Positions 25,589 through 35,289 of a stretch of 64,000 nt of DNA are shown piece by piece. Numbering within the stretch: position 1 is the first letter of the stretch; the number at the start of each line of letters is the position of its first letter. Source of the DNA: an uncultured bacterium (GTDB lineage: Bacteria; Verrucomicrobiota; Verrucomicrobiia; CAIQCK01); NCBI GenBank assembly GCA_903870275.1, contig CAIQCK010000065.1, positions 1-64,000 on the forward strand, written 5' to 3'. The translations under genes were made by a program, and so were the position numbers. The notes below the pieces were generated by a model that searched no databases, was not told the origin of the DNA, and saw nothing but the letters and a program-made list of their open reading frames with translations.

Positions 25589-26899
25589 CTACTTGACCTG
25601 GGGCGCCCGTTTGGCGAAGGCGAGGCCTTCCATCTCCACCAACAAATCCGATCGGCAAACATCCGCGACGACGTAGATGACGGGAAGGTCTTTCCCACAA
25701 CGCTTTTCGCAGACCTTGCGGATGATCGGATAATCCTGCGGACGCTTCACGTAAACGCGCAGTTTCGCCAGGTCCCTCAGCGTTGCTCCCGCTCCGGGCG
25801 CACCGTGCCGGGCAAGGTTTTTCTGCGAGAGCAGCAGCTCGATGTTGGTGAGCGTTTGATCGGTCTGCTTGCCGGGATTGCCGGCGTGCAGCGTCTTGGA
25901 ACTCACGATGCTCGCGGTGCCGGAAATCCAGAGGACGACGTAGTCGCCGACCGCCTCGGCCATGGCGCGGACGAACTTCGGGGTTTTCGGCGAATAGACC
26001 GCCTCATATTGATAGACGGGCGTCTGCTGCGGATTTTCCAGCGGCAGCAGGAACACATCCCTGCGGTCCGTGTCAACGGCCGTGGCGCTCATCGTGATGC
26101 CCGTGCCGCACATGCCGATGCCCGTGCTCGCCGGATACACCGCCTGACGCACGCCGGCCATGACGTGCCCGCGCCCGAACTTGACGCCCTCGTAAAAATC
26201 CGTCCGGGCGCGGTTCAGCTCCATGTAACGCTCGAGGGGGCCTTCGGGGCCGGTGATGTTGCCGAGGTAAAGCCAGGTGCGGATGAGGTGATCCATCTCG
26301 GTGCCGGCCTTCTTGAGCTTCTGCCTCATCTGGCGGAATGCGTCGAGCGATTGTTCGTAAACGCTGCCGGTCGCGTTGCGCGGGGTGATGCCGCCGCAGT
26401 GCGTCCACGTAACGTTGCCCATGCTGACCTGGAGCACGTTGGGCAGCGGCCGTTCCACATACACCGCCTTGCCGCCGGCGGCCCACACCTCGATCGCCAG
26501 CGCCGCGCCGGTGCAGGGCGGCTGGTGAACAAACGTCGTGACCGGCGGCTCGTCCACGTAGCGCGCGGCGAGAATCTGTTCGCACAGGGTTTGATCGGCG
26601 GCGTCCTTGAGGAAAACAGTCTGCACCGTCACGGTCATCTTCTCGCGCTGCTTCTCGAGAATGGCGCGGAGGCTGCGCAGCGCCTCGCCGAGTTGCATGT
26701 GGACCGGGCCGCGGCCGAGCGGCGTGACCATCAGGGCCATGCGCGTGACCTTTCCCATGTCAATCACGGTGTATTGGATGCCGGGGGCTTTGAACCGTTT
26801 GATGATCCGGCCCGAAGAGCGGCGCGCGGCGCGTTTGACAGGGGTGGCGGTTCGGGGTGAAGTGGCGGTGCTGGCGGCGTTGCGATTTTTATTTTTCAC
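25589..26899 (-). CDS. Multi-domain RidA/chorismatase-like protein
   Basis: This 436-residue protein starts at a GTG with GGAG 8 nt before it. It appears to hold three RidA/YjgF-type folds: an N-terminal one (about 45-125), a central one, and a C-terminal one (about 310-430, ending YVVADVCRSDLLVEMEGLAF, a RidA-like end). The central LIRTWLYLGNITGPEGPLERYMELNRAR block resembles FkbO/Hyg5 chorismatases (LxRxWNYL...ERYxxFN). The first 30 residues are basic and disordered. It may cleave a chorismate-like enol ether or deaminate imines; the substrate is not determined. It is followed by no obvious partner gene. Confidence 0.7.
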   Translation of the reverse strand: MKNKNRNAASTATSPRTATPVKRAARRSSGRIIKRFKAPGIQYTVIDMGKVTRMALMVTPLGRGPVHMQLGEALRSLRAILEKQREKMTVTVQTVFLKDAADQTLCEQILAARYVDEPPVTTFVHQPPCTGAALAIEVWAAGGKAVYVERPLPNVLQVSMGNVTWTHCGGITPRNATGSVYEQSLDAFRQMRQKLKKAGTEMDHLIRTWLYLGNITGPEGPLERYMELNRARTDFYEGVKFGRGHVMAGVRQAVYPASTGIGMCGTGITMSATAVDTDRRDVFLLPLENPQQTPVYQYEAVYSPKTPKFVRAMAEAVGDYVVLWISGTASIVSSKTLHAGNPGKQTDQTLTNIELLLSQKNLARHGAPGAGATLRDLAKLRVYVKRPQDYPIIRKVCEKRCGKDLPVIYVVADVCRSDLLVEMEGLAFAKRAPQVK

Positions 26900-27015
26900 A
26901 GGTTCGCTCCGTTGAAAGTCGGTCCTGCTTTCTATCCGATGCGCGCGAAGGCGTCAAGCGATGTCGTATGATTGCTTGCCACCGTCTTCCAAAAGCGCAT
27001 AATGTTCACCGCAGT

Positions 27016-27092
27016 GCGCCCGTAGCTCAATTGGATAGAGCGTCGGCCTCCGGAGCCGAAGGCTGTGGGTTCAACTCCCGCCGGGCGCACCA
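27016..27092 (+). tRNA. tRNA-Arg (anticodon CCG)
   Basis: The 77-nt cloverleaf has a 7-bp acceptor stem GCGCCCG/CGGGCGC, anticodon stem TCGGC/GCCGA at 27043-27059 with loop CTCCGGA (anticodon 27050-27052 CCG), T-arm GTGGG/CCCGC with TTCAACT, and an encoded CCA end. A run of six T follows the CCA by one base and probably terminates transcription. It reads CGG codons. Confidence 0.96.
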
Positions 27093-27643
27093 CTTTTTTC
27101 ATCGTTTGTGTGTTGGCGGAACGGGGGTCTGGGCAGGTTGGGGAAACGCATGGGAAACTAGAGGGGCATAGTTCACCCTAAAGGGGAAAAACCAGCATTG
27201 AAAAAGAAGCCGCTGCAAAAGCCCCCGGCCACACGGTGGCGGCGATCTCTGACCGCCGAAAGGCAGGGCCGGACCACGTGAAACGTGGCAAGCCGCCGGG
27301 CCGGACTTCGGTGTCATGATCTACGGCGGCTTTCTGGACAAGACCGACAAGACCCGGTTCATGGACGGCTTCGGCATGCGCCACGACCCGCACCCGATCA
27401 ACGGCTGGCCCGCCTGCTGCGGCGAATGGATGAAGAGCATGGGTTTCCTTGGAAACTGAAAGCAAAAGGAGAAGTTCGACACGCCGGTCAGGAAAAACGG
27501 ACAAGTATTCCGCGAACGAAAAACTTGCAGGGTCGCGGAATTGACGTGACCGCGATTGTTCAAACCGGCTGCTATGTCGGACTTTTTGCCTCCCTGCCCT
27601 CCCAAAAGAGCGAGGTCGCGCCAACATCACGGAAGCGTTTCGG
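27093..27643. other. Gene-poor stretch with a possible gene remnant
   Basis: Two things are visible. Bases 27214-27260 share words with the palindrome at 12270-12389 (TGCAAAAG... and ...TGACCGCCGAA), as an eroded half copy would. Bases 27315-27459 encode a 48-residue protein-like stretch on the plus strand (MIYGGFLDKTDKTRFMDGFG, then GWPACCGEWMKSMGF) without a ribosome binding site or a full domain. It looks like the remains of a gene I cannot identify. The rest shows nothing. Confidence 0.4.
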
Positions 27644-30600
27644 TTAAGGCGCTTTGGGGTAAACCACCCGCCGCAGCCAGCCGGCGTCCAGACCAGCGGC
27701 ATTAGCGCCGTTCTTGGCATAGGTCCACGTCAGGCGGTGTGAACCCGACGGAATGACGAACGTCAGCGTCTGCCAGCCCACCTCGCCGGAAATCGCTCCC
27801 GGCTGGCTCATCCCGTCTATTGCGAACGTCAGGTAATCCCCGCTCAATTCCGAGGAGACCATCCAGTCGAAGCCCAGCGTGCCCGGTCCCGTCACCGTCG
27901 TCTCCACCCACGATACGTTCAGATCGCCGATGTGCCCGCTCCACGCCGCCGAGCTTCCGTCCGGCGCGATCGTCGGCGTCCACGGCGCGTCCCCGTTCGT
28001 GCTCCACGTCAGGTTGGTCGCGCCCAACGCCTCCCCTAGCGTCGCCGCGGGCAACGAGGCGATTGTCAGGCTGTCAGCAGTGGTGCCGGTCGTCAGACTG
28101 CCGGACAAGGTGGACGGGACGGACCCGCCCGAACCGGCGTCGAGGCTGGCGCTGTGCAGCAGGTTGTTTTTGATCTGCTGCAGGTCCACCGCGTTGATGA
28201 TGCCGCTGCAATTGACATCGCAGAGGAAGTTTGCCGGGGTCAGCGTCGCCAGCAGGTTGTTCTTGGTCTGTTGCAGGTCCACGGCGTTGACCGTGCCGCT
28301 CTGGTTGACATCGCCATAGAGGGAGCGAACGATCACCGCGTTGGTGCCCGCCAGCGCGTTGCCGTCTGAATCGCTGAAACCGTTAAGCACTACCGTCACC
28401 TTCGACTGGTCCACCACGTTGGTCAGGTTCAACGTGAGGTTGCTGCTGACGATGCTGGCGCTCACAAAGGTCGCATTGGTCAGCGTAAACTCGTTGGCAC
28501 TGAGCAGACCGTCGCTGGCAACGACGTCCTTGCTGAACGTAAAAAGGAGCGTCGTCGGGCCGCCGAGCCGCGGTTCGACGGTGGGAGCGGCGGAGGGATC
28601 GAGCGTCAGCGGCAGGTCGAACGTGCCGGCGCTGCCGTGGATTTTGCGCGAGACGGCCGACAGCAGCGTTGGCGGCACGAGGCTGTAGGTGAAATAGATG
28701 CTCCACTGTTCCGACGAACTCTGCTCGCCGCCGAGCGTTGCCGGGAAGCTTCCGTAGGTTTGGGCAAGGTTGAACCCGTCCCCGCTGGACCCGGCGGCGT
28801 AACTCGGCACGTCAGCGGTGGTGTCCACCTGCCACGCAAGCCAGTAGGTGCCGGGCGCAAGCGTGAGCGACGACGGCGCGCCGTTGGCGACGGGCACGGC
28901 AAGCCACGCGTTGGCAGCGAGATTGGTGACGGAGCCGGACTGCCAGAGGAGGTTTTTCGGCGAGGCGTTGTCGTAGAGCGCCAGCCGTGCGTCTCCCGAG
29001 GCGGTGTGCGAGTAAAACCGCACGTCGTTGATGCTGGCCGTTTGCGACAGCGTGACCTTCGTGCCTTTGACGAAACCTTTCTGGGAGCCGGTATAGAACA
29101 TCGTCCACGGGTTCGCATACATCTGGGCCGCCTCCTGGGCGGTCAACACTCGGTTGTTCCAAACCCACCACGAGGAGAAGTTGGCATTGCACATCATGCT
29201 GCCGTTTCCCGTGGCGTTATAGACCAACTGCCCGGATTGGTTGGTCCAGGACTGGGCGAGATTCACCGTCGTGTTGCTGGCCACGGGCACGCCGTTCACA
29301 TACATCACGCCCAGACCGTTCTGCACGGTGCACAAGACCAGCATCCATTGGTTCGTCGTGAACGGGGCTTTGGGAACAATCGCCGTGCCCGCCGCGTTGC
29401 GCCATGTGGTCGCCACCTGGCCCGGAAAACCGGCGACGTTTAGATAGATGGCAATGACCGCCGCGCCGGTCGCGTCCATGATGCGCCCGAAGGTGTTGGT
29501 AGCGAGCGGCTGGACCAGCGTGGCATACGAATAACCGTTCGTGACGTTGTGGATCAGATTGGTTTCCTGAAACACACTCTGGATCGCCTGCGCGGTCGCG
29601 TTGTTATTGCCGATCGCCGGACCTGCCCACGGATAATTCGACGACACCGAAGGCGTGAACCACGACGGCGGCAAAGCGCCGCCGGGCGAACCCGACAGCA
29701 TTTGGGCCGCGTAGGATTGCTGCGACACCGCGTCGTAAAAATTGGTGCCCGCGCCTTCGTTGACGGGGACCGCAGTGACCAGTCCCGCGGCCAGCGGACG
29801 GTTCCAATTGATTCCACTGCCCGCGGCCGGCTTGTTGGTAAACGGATAGACATCGGTGCCCGGCGTGGTAATGCCAGCGGTCCTCAGGTCGGCCTCGATC
29901 ACGCCCGAGTTGTAGAGCGCGGCGGTGTTCCAATACAGCGCCGGCGAGATCGTGGGCAGATTGGTCGCCGTAAAGGCACCGCTGCTGCTGCCGAAGCCGA
30001 AGAGATTGAACCGGTCGCCCGCCTGCGGCGTGTAGCCGTTGAGCAGCGCGACGGTGAGCGTGCCGCCGAAGTTGAGCGCGCCGGTCAGATCGAACTGGTC
30101 GTAGAGCCACGCGTTGGTGCCGCCAAGTTCCATCGCTAGGGCGCCGCCGCCGAGCATCGTCAGGTCGCCGGCGTCGGTGATGACGCCGAAGCCGTTGCCG
30201 GGCGCAATAAGGCCAGCATCGGTAATGGAGCCGGTGATGGCCCCGGTGCCGGTGAAAATGGCGTTGGTGTTGATGAAGAGGCCGTTGGCAAACGAGTGCG
30301 TGCCGCCGAACAGATCGAGCGTGGCCGATTGCACGCCGTCGCCGACGGCGAAGGTGACGCCGTTGGAAACGCTACTGCCGCCGCTCTGGAGCAGACCCGC
30401 GCTGAAGGTCATCACGCTGCTGGCGTTGTTGAGATTAAGCCGGTTGACAACAACCGTGCCGCTATTAAGTGCCAGCATGCCGCGACGAACATCCAGCATG
30501 CCGGTTGCCAGGACGTTAGTCACCAAAAGATTCCCGCCAGATATTGTCACGAAATTGCCAGTTGAGTTCGCATTGTAACCAACGAAGAAGTTGGATGCGA

Positions 30601-31771
30601 CAACGGTGGCGGCATTGCCAACGGTCAACAGGTTCAATGTCGCCCCGTAACCCACGTAGAGATTGCCGGCATTGCTCCAGAGGGAACCCGCCCCGGAGAC
30701 AAGGGTGCCATTGGTGCCCGCACTATTGCCGATGTAGCCGTCGGCGTTAATCACTTGGCCACCGTTGGTGATCGTCAGCCAATTCCCTGGGCCTGTGTCG
30801 CCCACATAAAGCGTACCGCTGTTGTTCCAGATAGAGTTGGTTCCGGTCACCAAAACCCAACCATTGGTACCACTGCTGCCGATGTGACCGGCGGCATCAA
30901 CCACTTCTCCACCTGCCGCAATGGTGACGCTGTTATTGGAACTGCCACCAATGCCCAGGTCGCCGCTGATGTTCCAGAGAGAGCCGGTTCCGGTTACCTG
31001 CACGGAGTTGCCGGTGCCTCCGGAGCCGACTATGCCTGCTGTGCTGAACGCCTGACCACTTTGGGCGATGGACAGACTGCATCCGTAAGAGCAATAACCG
31101 ATAGACAAAGAACCACTGTTACTCCACAGGGAGCCCGGTCCGGTTACGAGCATGCTGTCATTATAACTGTATCTGTAGCCACTGTCTCCATAGCCGAGAA
31201 AAGTGTATAACCCCACAAACACCTGGCCACCATTGGCAATCGTCAGGCTATTGGTGGAAGCCGTATTACCCCAAGCAACGGGATTTCCGATGGTCAGACT
31301 GCGGGTAATTCTCAGGACGGAGCCGGTGCCGGATACCACAACTTGATTGGTGCCGGCTTGATTGCCAATGTAGCTGTCGAAGTAAGCGTTGACGCAACCT
31401 CCGTTGGTAATGGTCAGCCGGTTTCCCGGAGAATTGTAGTAACCGACCTCCAAACTCCCTCCGATATTCCAGACCGATCCAGTTCCCGTGACCAAGACCG
31501 AATTGTTACTGGCCGATGTCCAAACACCAATTTCGCCGTAGCCGGTCACGTTCAGCACGCCAGCGTTGGTTAGGATCAGCGCATTGAACGAGCCCATGTT
31601 GCCAACAACATAATCGCCGGTGTTGGTGACAGTCGTGCCGTTGATGATGTTGGTGATGCCGGATTCCGCGAATGCATCCGTCGCGGGGACGATGGCAAGC
31701 TCTGCGGCGAGACATAGCGCAGCGGCCTTGGTGATGCGCTTGGTGCGACGGATGGCTGCGTCCATCGGCAT
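27644..31771 (-). CDS. Giant secreted protein: autotransporter-like repeats, LamG-like and dockerin-like domains
   Basis: This protein has about 1375 residues from the ATG at 31771, with a long basic signal sequence (RRTKRITKAAALCLAAEL...). The N-terminal 430 residues contain about ten to eleven repeats of 35-50 residues with the pattern VTGTGSVWN, GSLEVGY, LTIANGGQV, as in autotransporter beta-helix passengers. A segment with AMELGGTNAW and GDRFNLFGFGSS follows, as in autotransporter strand repeats. Next come a LamG/ConA-like domain (about 690-890), two dockerin-like repeats (GDVNQSGTVNAVDLQQ and CDVNCSGIINAVDLQQ) and a C-terminal beta-sandwich. No outer-membrane barrel is present. It is probably a surface adhesin or carbohydrate binder. 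Confidence 0.8.
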   Translation of the reverse strand: MPMDAAIRRTKRITKAAALCLAAELAIVPATDAFAESGITNIINGTTVTNTGDYVVGNMGSFNALILTNAGVLNVTGYGEIGVWTSASNNSVLVTGTGSVWNIGGSLEVGYYNSPGNRLTITNGGCVNAYFDSYIGNQAGTNQVVVSGTGSVLRITRSLTIGNPVAWGNTASTNSLTIANGGQVFVGLYTFLGYGDSGYRYSYNDSMLVTGPGSLWSNSGSLSIGYCSYGCSLSIAQSGQAFSTAGIVGSGGTGNSVQVTGTGSLWNISGDLGIGGSSNNSVTIAAGGEVVDAAGHIGSSGTNGWVLVTGTNSIWNNSGTLYVGDTGPGNWLTITNGGQVINADGYIGNSAGTNGTLVSGAGSLWSNAGNLYVGYGATLNLLTVGNAATVVASNFFVGYNANSTGNFVTISGGNLLVTNVLATGMLDVRRGMLALNSGTVVVNRLNLNNASSVMTFSAGLLQSGGSSVSNGVTFAVGDGVQSATLDLFGGTHSFANGLFINTNAIFTGTGAITGSITDAGLIAPGNGFGVITDAGDLTMLGGGALAMELGGTNAWLYDQFDLTGALNFGGTLTVALLNGYTPQAGDRFNLFGFGSSSGAFTATNLPTISPALYWNTAALYNSGVIEADLRTAGITTPGTDVYPFTNKPAAGSGINWNRPLAAGLVTAVPVNEGAGTNFYDAVSQQSYAAQMLSGSPGGALPPSWFTPSVSSNYPWAGPAIGNNNATAQAIQSVFQETNLIHNVTNGYSYATLVQPLATNTFGRIMDATGAAVIAIYLNVAGFPGQVATTWRNAAGTAIVPKAPFTTNQWMLVLCTVQNGLGVMYVNGVPVASNTTVNLAQSWTNQSGQLVYNATGNGSMMCNANFSSWWVWNNRVLTAQEAAQMYANPWTMFYTGSQKGFVKGTKVTLSQTASINDVRFYSHTASGDARLALYDNASPKNLLWQSGSVTNLAANAWLAVPVANGAPSSLTLAPGTYWLAWQVDTTADVPSYAAGSSGDGFNLAQTYGSFPATLGGEQSSSEQWSIYFTYSLVPPTLLSAVSRKIHGSAGTFDLPLTLDPSAAPTVEPRLGGPTTLLFTFSKDVVASDGLLSANEFTLTNATFVSASIVSSNLTLNLTNVVDQSKVTVVLNGFSDSDGNALAGTNAVIVRSLYGDVNQSGTVNAVDLQQTKNNLLATLTPANFLCDVNCSGIINAVDLQQIKNNLLHSASLDAGSGGSVPSTLSGSLTTGTTADSLTIASLPAATLGEALGATNLTWSTNGDAPWTPTIAPDGSSAAWSGHIGDLNVSWVETTVTGPGTLGFDWMVSSELSGDYLTFAIDGMSQPGAISGEVGWQTLTFVIPSGSHRLTWTYAKNGANAAGLDAGWLRRVVYPKAP

Positions 31772-32209
31772 CCACCGGGAACAACGCTCGAAGAAAATGG
31801 CGGACGGGAAAATTCCCGGGAATCTGCTGGATGGCAGTGGCGCGCAGGGATGGCTTGAGCGTATCACGGATCTCCTATCCGTTCTGCACTCGTTTACCTT
31901 TTGCGAAGTGCGTTGTCTCTCGGCGGATCACGGCCAATTCTTCGCTCCTCGTATTCTCCCGTCAGAACAAGAACCAACCTTGATTGTAGGCAAATGCGGC
32001 GTGGTCGTAAAGTAAGAACCGGCCGCCGTAAAAAAGTGCGCGTAAAGTTCAAACCGCTGACATTGAGGCTGCCGCGCGCGACTGGGCGACGGAGTGTTTG
32101 AACTGGAAGAACCGGACGGACGATGCACTGCCGGCGCGTTGCCGCCGCGGATTGTTGTGGGGGGATCCCGCTGCGCGTGTCTGCCCCGGCCGTGGAGCAA
32201 TGGCCTCGT
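31772..32209. other. Gene-free stretch before the giant protein
   Basis: The 438 bp separate the PEP-CTERM gene from the giant surface-protein gene on the same strand. They should carry the promoter of the large gene, but no clear -35/-10 pair was seen. The open frames here have biased, arginine- and serine-rich compositions and look like shadows. No strong inverted repeat was found. Confidence 0.4.
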
Positions 32210-32848
32210 TCAGCGCGCGTTGCGCCGGCGGCGAATCTTCCACCCCGCCACCAAACCGCCCACCACCATCAACGCCCACGTGCCCGGTTCCGGCACACCG
32301 ATGATTTCCAAGACGAACGTGCCGGACGCAGCGAAACCGCTGGTGTTAACGCTGCCAGTGGACCAGCCCACATACTCGTCTTCAGTGCCGGTGTGGTTAA
32401 ACGAAAACAAATATTCGCCCGCCGCCAGCGTGCTGGTGTTGATCTGGTAGGTGGCGATGTTGTTGGTGAACGCCGCGTAATCGCCGGCGCTTTGCTTGAA
32501 CCAGTCGGTCTCGCCGGAAACATAGGCGAGTGTCGCCCCGGCAACCGGTATGGCGACGGCGTCGCCCAACAAGAAGGGACTGTTCAACGTCGTAAACGGC
32601 GTCGACCCAAAGGTCACCGCATTGGTGGGCGAGGTATAGAACGAGTAAATCAACGAGCTGACGGGATTGCCGCCCGAATCGAAACGCACATCCAGATTGT
32701 AGGTCAGCACCGTGCCGACGACGAAGGAGTCATTGGTCTGGGTGGTCGTCCCCGTTTTGACCAAACCGAGGTACGGCGCTGCCGTCGCCACCGTCGTACT
32801 GGCGCACAACACCATTCCCATCAATATTCGAACGAACTTGTTCTTCAT
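32210..32848 (-). CDS. PEP-CTERM sorted exported protein
   Basis: This protein has 212 residues from the ATG at 32848, which gives a signal peptide (MKNKFVRILMGMVLCASTTVATA). The C-terminus has the complete sorting tag: VPEPGTWALMVVGGLVAGW followed by KIRRRRNAR. Such proteins are cleaved by exosortase and are usually linked to extracellular matrix. The mature part is beta-rich, threonine- and serine-rich, with no recognised domain. An upstream in-frame extension lacks signal features. The nearby giant protein has no PEP-CTERM tag. Confidence 0.9.
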   Translation of the reverse strand: MKNKFVRILMGMVLCASTTVATAAPYLGLVKTGTTTQTNDSFVVGTVLTYNLDVRFDSGGNPVSSLIYSFYTSPTNAVTFGSTPFTTLNSPFLLGDAVAIPVAGATLAYVSGETDWFKQSAGDYAAFTNNIATYQINTSTLAAGEYLFSFNHTGTEDEYVGWSTGSVNTSGFAASGTFVLEIIGVPEPGTWALMVVGGLVAGWKIRRRRNAR

Positions 32849-33129
32849 CGCCTTGGCTCGGTTGCCAAACCGGCGCCAGACTACTCCCCAAGCCCGCTGT
32901 TGCAAGCCCTTTTTTTCACCTGCGTCGTCACGCCCTTTCCCCCTGAAACGGGACTTGCAACGATGCCGGCAGAGAGGGATTGTTGGGCCCATCGAGGAGC
33001 CGTTTGTGACATGGAACGCGCCGAACGCGGGCACAGGATTTGCCAACTTGCGGGAGCGCGACGCCGCAGCGGCAAACGTGGTTTGGAAACGGTAAGGCCG
33101 GTTGTCGGAAATCCAACAAGGAGCACGTC

Positions 33130-35289
33130 ATGAAATTTTCCCCAGCGCGTTTCGTTTTTCTGGCGGTGTTTTCGGCGGCGCTGCTGCTGGCGGCGCGCGC
33201 CGGTGCCGCCGGGTCGGTTGAGTTTCCCGGTCCGCAGCCGGGAGAGGCCAGGGCACGGGCGGACTCCAAAGGACTCGTCCTGGAAAACCAGGTGCTGTCC
33301 TGCCAGTGGTCGCTGACAGATGGGAAACTCCGGCCGCTGTGTTTCGTGGACAAGCTGGCCGGTGTCCGGCTGGCGCTCGAGGGCGTTGAGTGTTTTTCTT
33401 TCAATGTCGCAAGAACGCCTTCGCCCGAAGGCCAGCCCGTGAAAGCCTCGGAGTTTCGCCTGGCAGGCGCGCCGGTGCTGCAAAACCTGGAATTCAATCC
33501 GCACGCGCCGCGTCTTGCCGATCGTTCGCCGGGGCGGGAGATCGTGGCAACGTTCGTCTCGGAGGACAGAAAACTGGAGGTGCAATGGCGGGCAAGCCTG
33601 CGCGACGGCGCCAACTACGTCCGCCAACAGGTGCGGATTGGCGCGATATGCGAGCCGCTGGAATTGAGCGAACTGGTTCTGCTGGAACTCGCCGCGCCGA
33701 AAGCCGAGACCGCCGGCAGCGTGGACGGTTCGCCCGCGCTCGCCGGCCATGTGTTCGCGGCCTATGAGCATCCAATGTCGCGAAACCTGGCGCAGCCGGC
33801 CGACGGCGGTGGGATGCGCATCCGTTGCGGCTATCCGTATCACGTCGCCCTCGAAGTCGGCCGCTCGTCGGAGTTTAGCAGTATCGTCGGCGTCGCACCC
33901 GAAGGCCAGACGCGGCGCGGATTCCTGCACTACCTGGAGCGCGAGCGGCCGCAGCCGTATCGCACGTTCCTGCACTACAACTGCGGCTTCGAGATCGGGT
34001 GCAAGTTCTGGCAGGTGCGGCGCTACGGCACGCCGGAGGAGTTCGAGAAGTTCCTCGCGCAACAGGAGAAGATGTGGCTGGACCGGATTGCCGTCTTCGG
34101 CAGCGAACTGGTCGGGAAGCGCGGCGTGGTGCTCGACTCGTTCGTCCACGACCATGGATGGGATGACACCGAGCGGGTGTGGCAGTTCCACAAGGGATTC
34201 CCGCAGGGCCTCGCGAACGTCAGCGCCGCCGCAGAGAAGTATCACTCCGCCATCGGTATCTGGTTCTCGCCGTGGGGCGGCTACTCCGGCCGCGCCCGGC
34301 GCGTTGAGGCGGGCCAGCAACAGGGTTTCGAGACGAGCAAGAACGGCCTCACACTGGCCGGGCCGCGCTACTATGAACGGTTTCGCGAAGCGTGCGCCGG
34401 CATGGTCCGCGATTACGGCGTGAACTACTTCAAGTTCGACGGCTTCGGCGCGGGCAACAGCAAAGACGGCACCGGCGCGTTCGCCGGCGAGGTGGAGGCC
34501 CTGCTGCGGATTCACCAGGAACTGCGCTGGCTCAAGCCCGACGTGTTCCTCAATCCCACCACCGGCACGTGGCCGTCGCCGTTCTGGTTGTTGTGGGCCG
34601 ATTCCATCTGGCGGCAGGAGAGCGACGCGGGATTTATCGGCAAGGGTTCGGACCGCCAGCGCTGGCTCACCTACCGCGACAACGCCACCTACCACGCCAC
34701 GGTCCAACGCGGCCCGCTCTATCCCATCGGCAACTTGATGCTCCACGGCATCATGATCCACAAGTATGCGTTCACCAATCCGTATGACCCGAAGTCCCAC
34801 GGCGTCAGTCTCGATCCGGCCGACGTGCTGGCCGAAATCCGCTCCTACTTCGCCACGGGAACGTGCCTGCAGGAACTGCACATCGACGCGGGCCTGATGA
34901 CCAACGCGGCGTGGGATGCGCTCGCCGAGGCCGCGAAGTGGTCCCGCCGCAACACCGATGTGCTCGCCGACACGCATTGGATCGGCGGCGACCCGGCCCG
35001 CGGCGAGGTTTACGGATGGGCCTCGTGGTCGCCACGCAAAGCGATCCTCGCCCTGCGCAACCCGGGCGACCAGCCGGCCTCCGTCACGCTCGACGTGGGC
35101 CAACTCTTTGAGCTTCCCGCCGGCGCGCCGCGCGCCTACACGCTGAAAAGCCCGTGGAAATCCGACGCCGCAAAGCCGGCCGTGACCGTTACGGCGGGCC
35201 AGGCCCGCGAGTTCCAGTTACAACCGTTTGAGGTGGCGGTGTGGGACGCCACGCCGGAAAACGCTTTGCAAACCGGATCGAAGAGATAA
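33130..35289 (+). CDS. Secreted GH36/melibiase-like glycoside hydrolase
   Basis: This protein has 719 residues from the ATG at 33130, with AAGGAG 7 nt upstream and a signal peptide to about residue 26. The N-terminal 250 residues are a beta-sandwich as in clan GH-D enzymes, and a barrel follows. VNYFKFDGFGAGN carries the likely nucleophile D437 in the KxD motif, and IGIWFSPWGGYSGR and DSIWRQESDAGF are other barrel-end segments. A C-terminal beta domain ends in EVAVWDA. Alpha-galactosidase-like activity on plant or mucin-type glycans is probable, but the exact sugar is not known. Confidence 0.78.
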   Translation: MKFSPARFVFLAVFSAALLLAARAGAAGSVEFPGPQPGEARARADSKGLVLENQVLSCQWSLTDGKLRPLCFVDKLAGVRLALEGVECFSFNVARTPSPEGQPVKASEFRLAGAPVLQNLEFNPHAPRLADRSPGREIVATFVSEDRKLEVQWRASLRDGANYVRQQVRIGAICEPLELSELVLLELAAPKAETAGSVDGSPALAGHVFAAYEHPMSRNLAQPADGGGMRIRCGYPYHVALEVGRSSEFSSIVGVAPEGQTRRGFLHYLERERPQPYRTFLHYNCGFEIGCKFWQVRRYGTPEEFEKFLAQQEKMWLDRIAVFGSELVGKRGVVLDSFVHDHGWDDTERVWQFHKGFPQGLANVSAAAEKYHSAIGIWFSPWGGYSGRARRVEAGQQQGFETSKNGLTLAGPRYYERFREACAGMVRDYGVNYFKFDGFGAGNSKDGTGAFAGEVEALLRIHQELRWLKPDVFLNPTTGTWPSPFWLLWADSIWRQESDAGFIGKGSDRQRWLTYRDNATYHATVQRGPLYPIGNLMLHGIMIHKYAFTNPYDPKSHGVSLDPADVLAEIRSYFATGTCLQELHIDAGLMTNAAWDALAEAAKWSRRNTDVLADTHWIGGDPARGEVYGWASWSPRKAILALRNPGDQPASVTLDVGQLFELPAGAPRAYTLKSPWKSDAAKPAVTVTAGQAREFQLQPFEVAVWDATPENALQTGSKR

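Noticed and set aside
27007..27090. Peptide-like VAQLDRASASGAEGCGFNSRRAH on the plus strand
   Set aside because: This is the well-known false translation of a tRNA gene; the cloverleaf of tRNA-Arg explains it.
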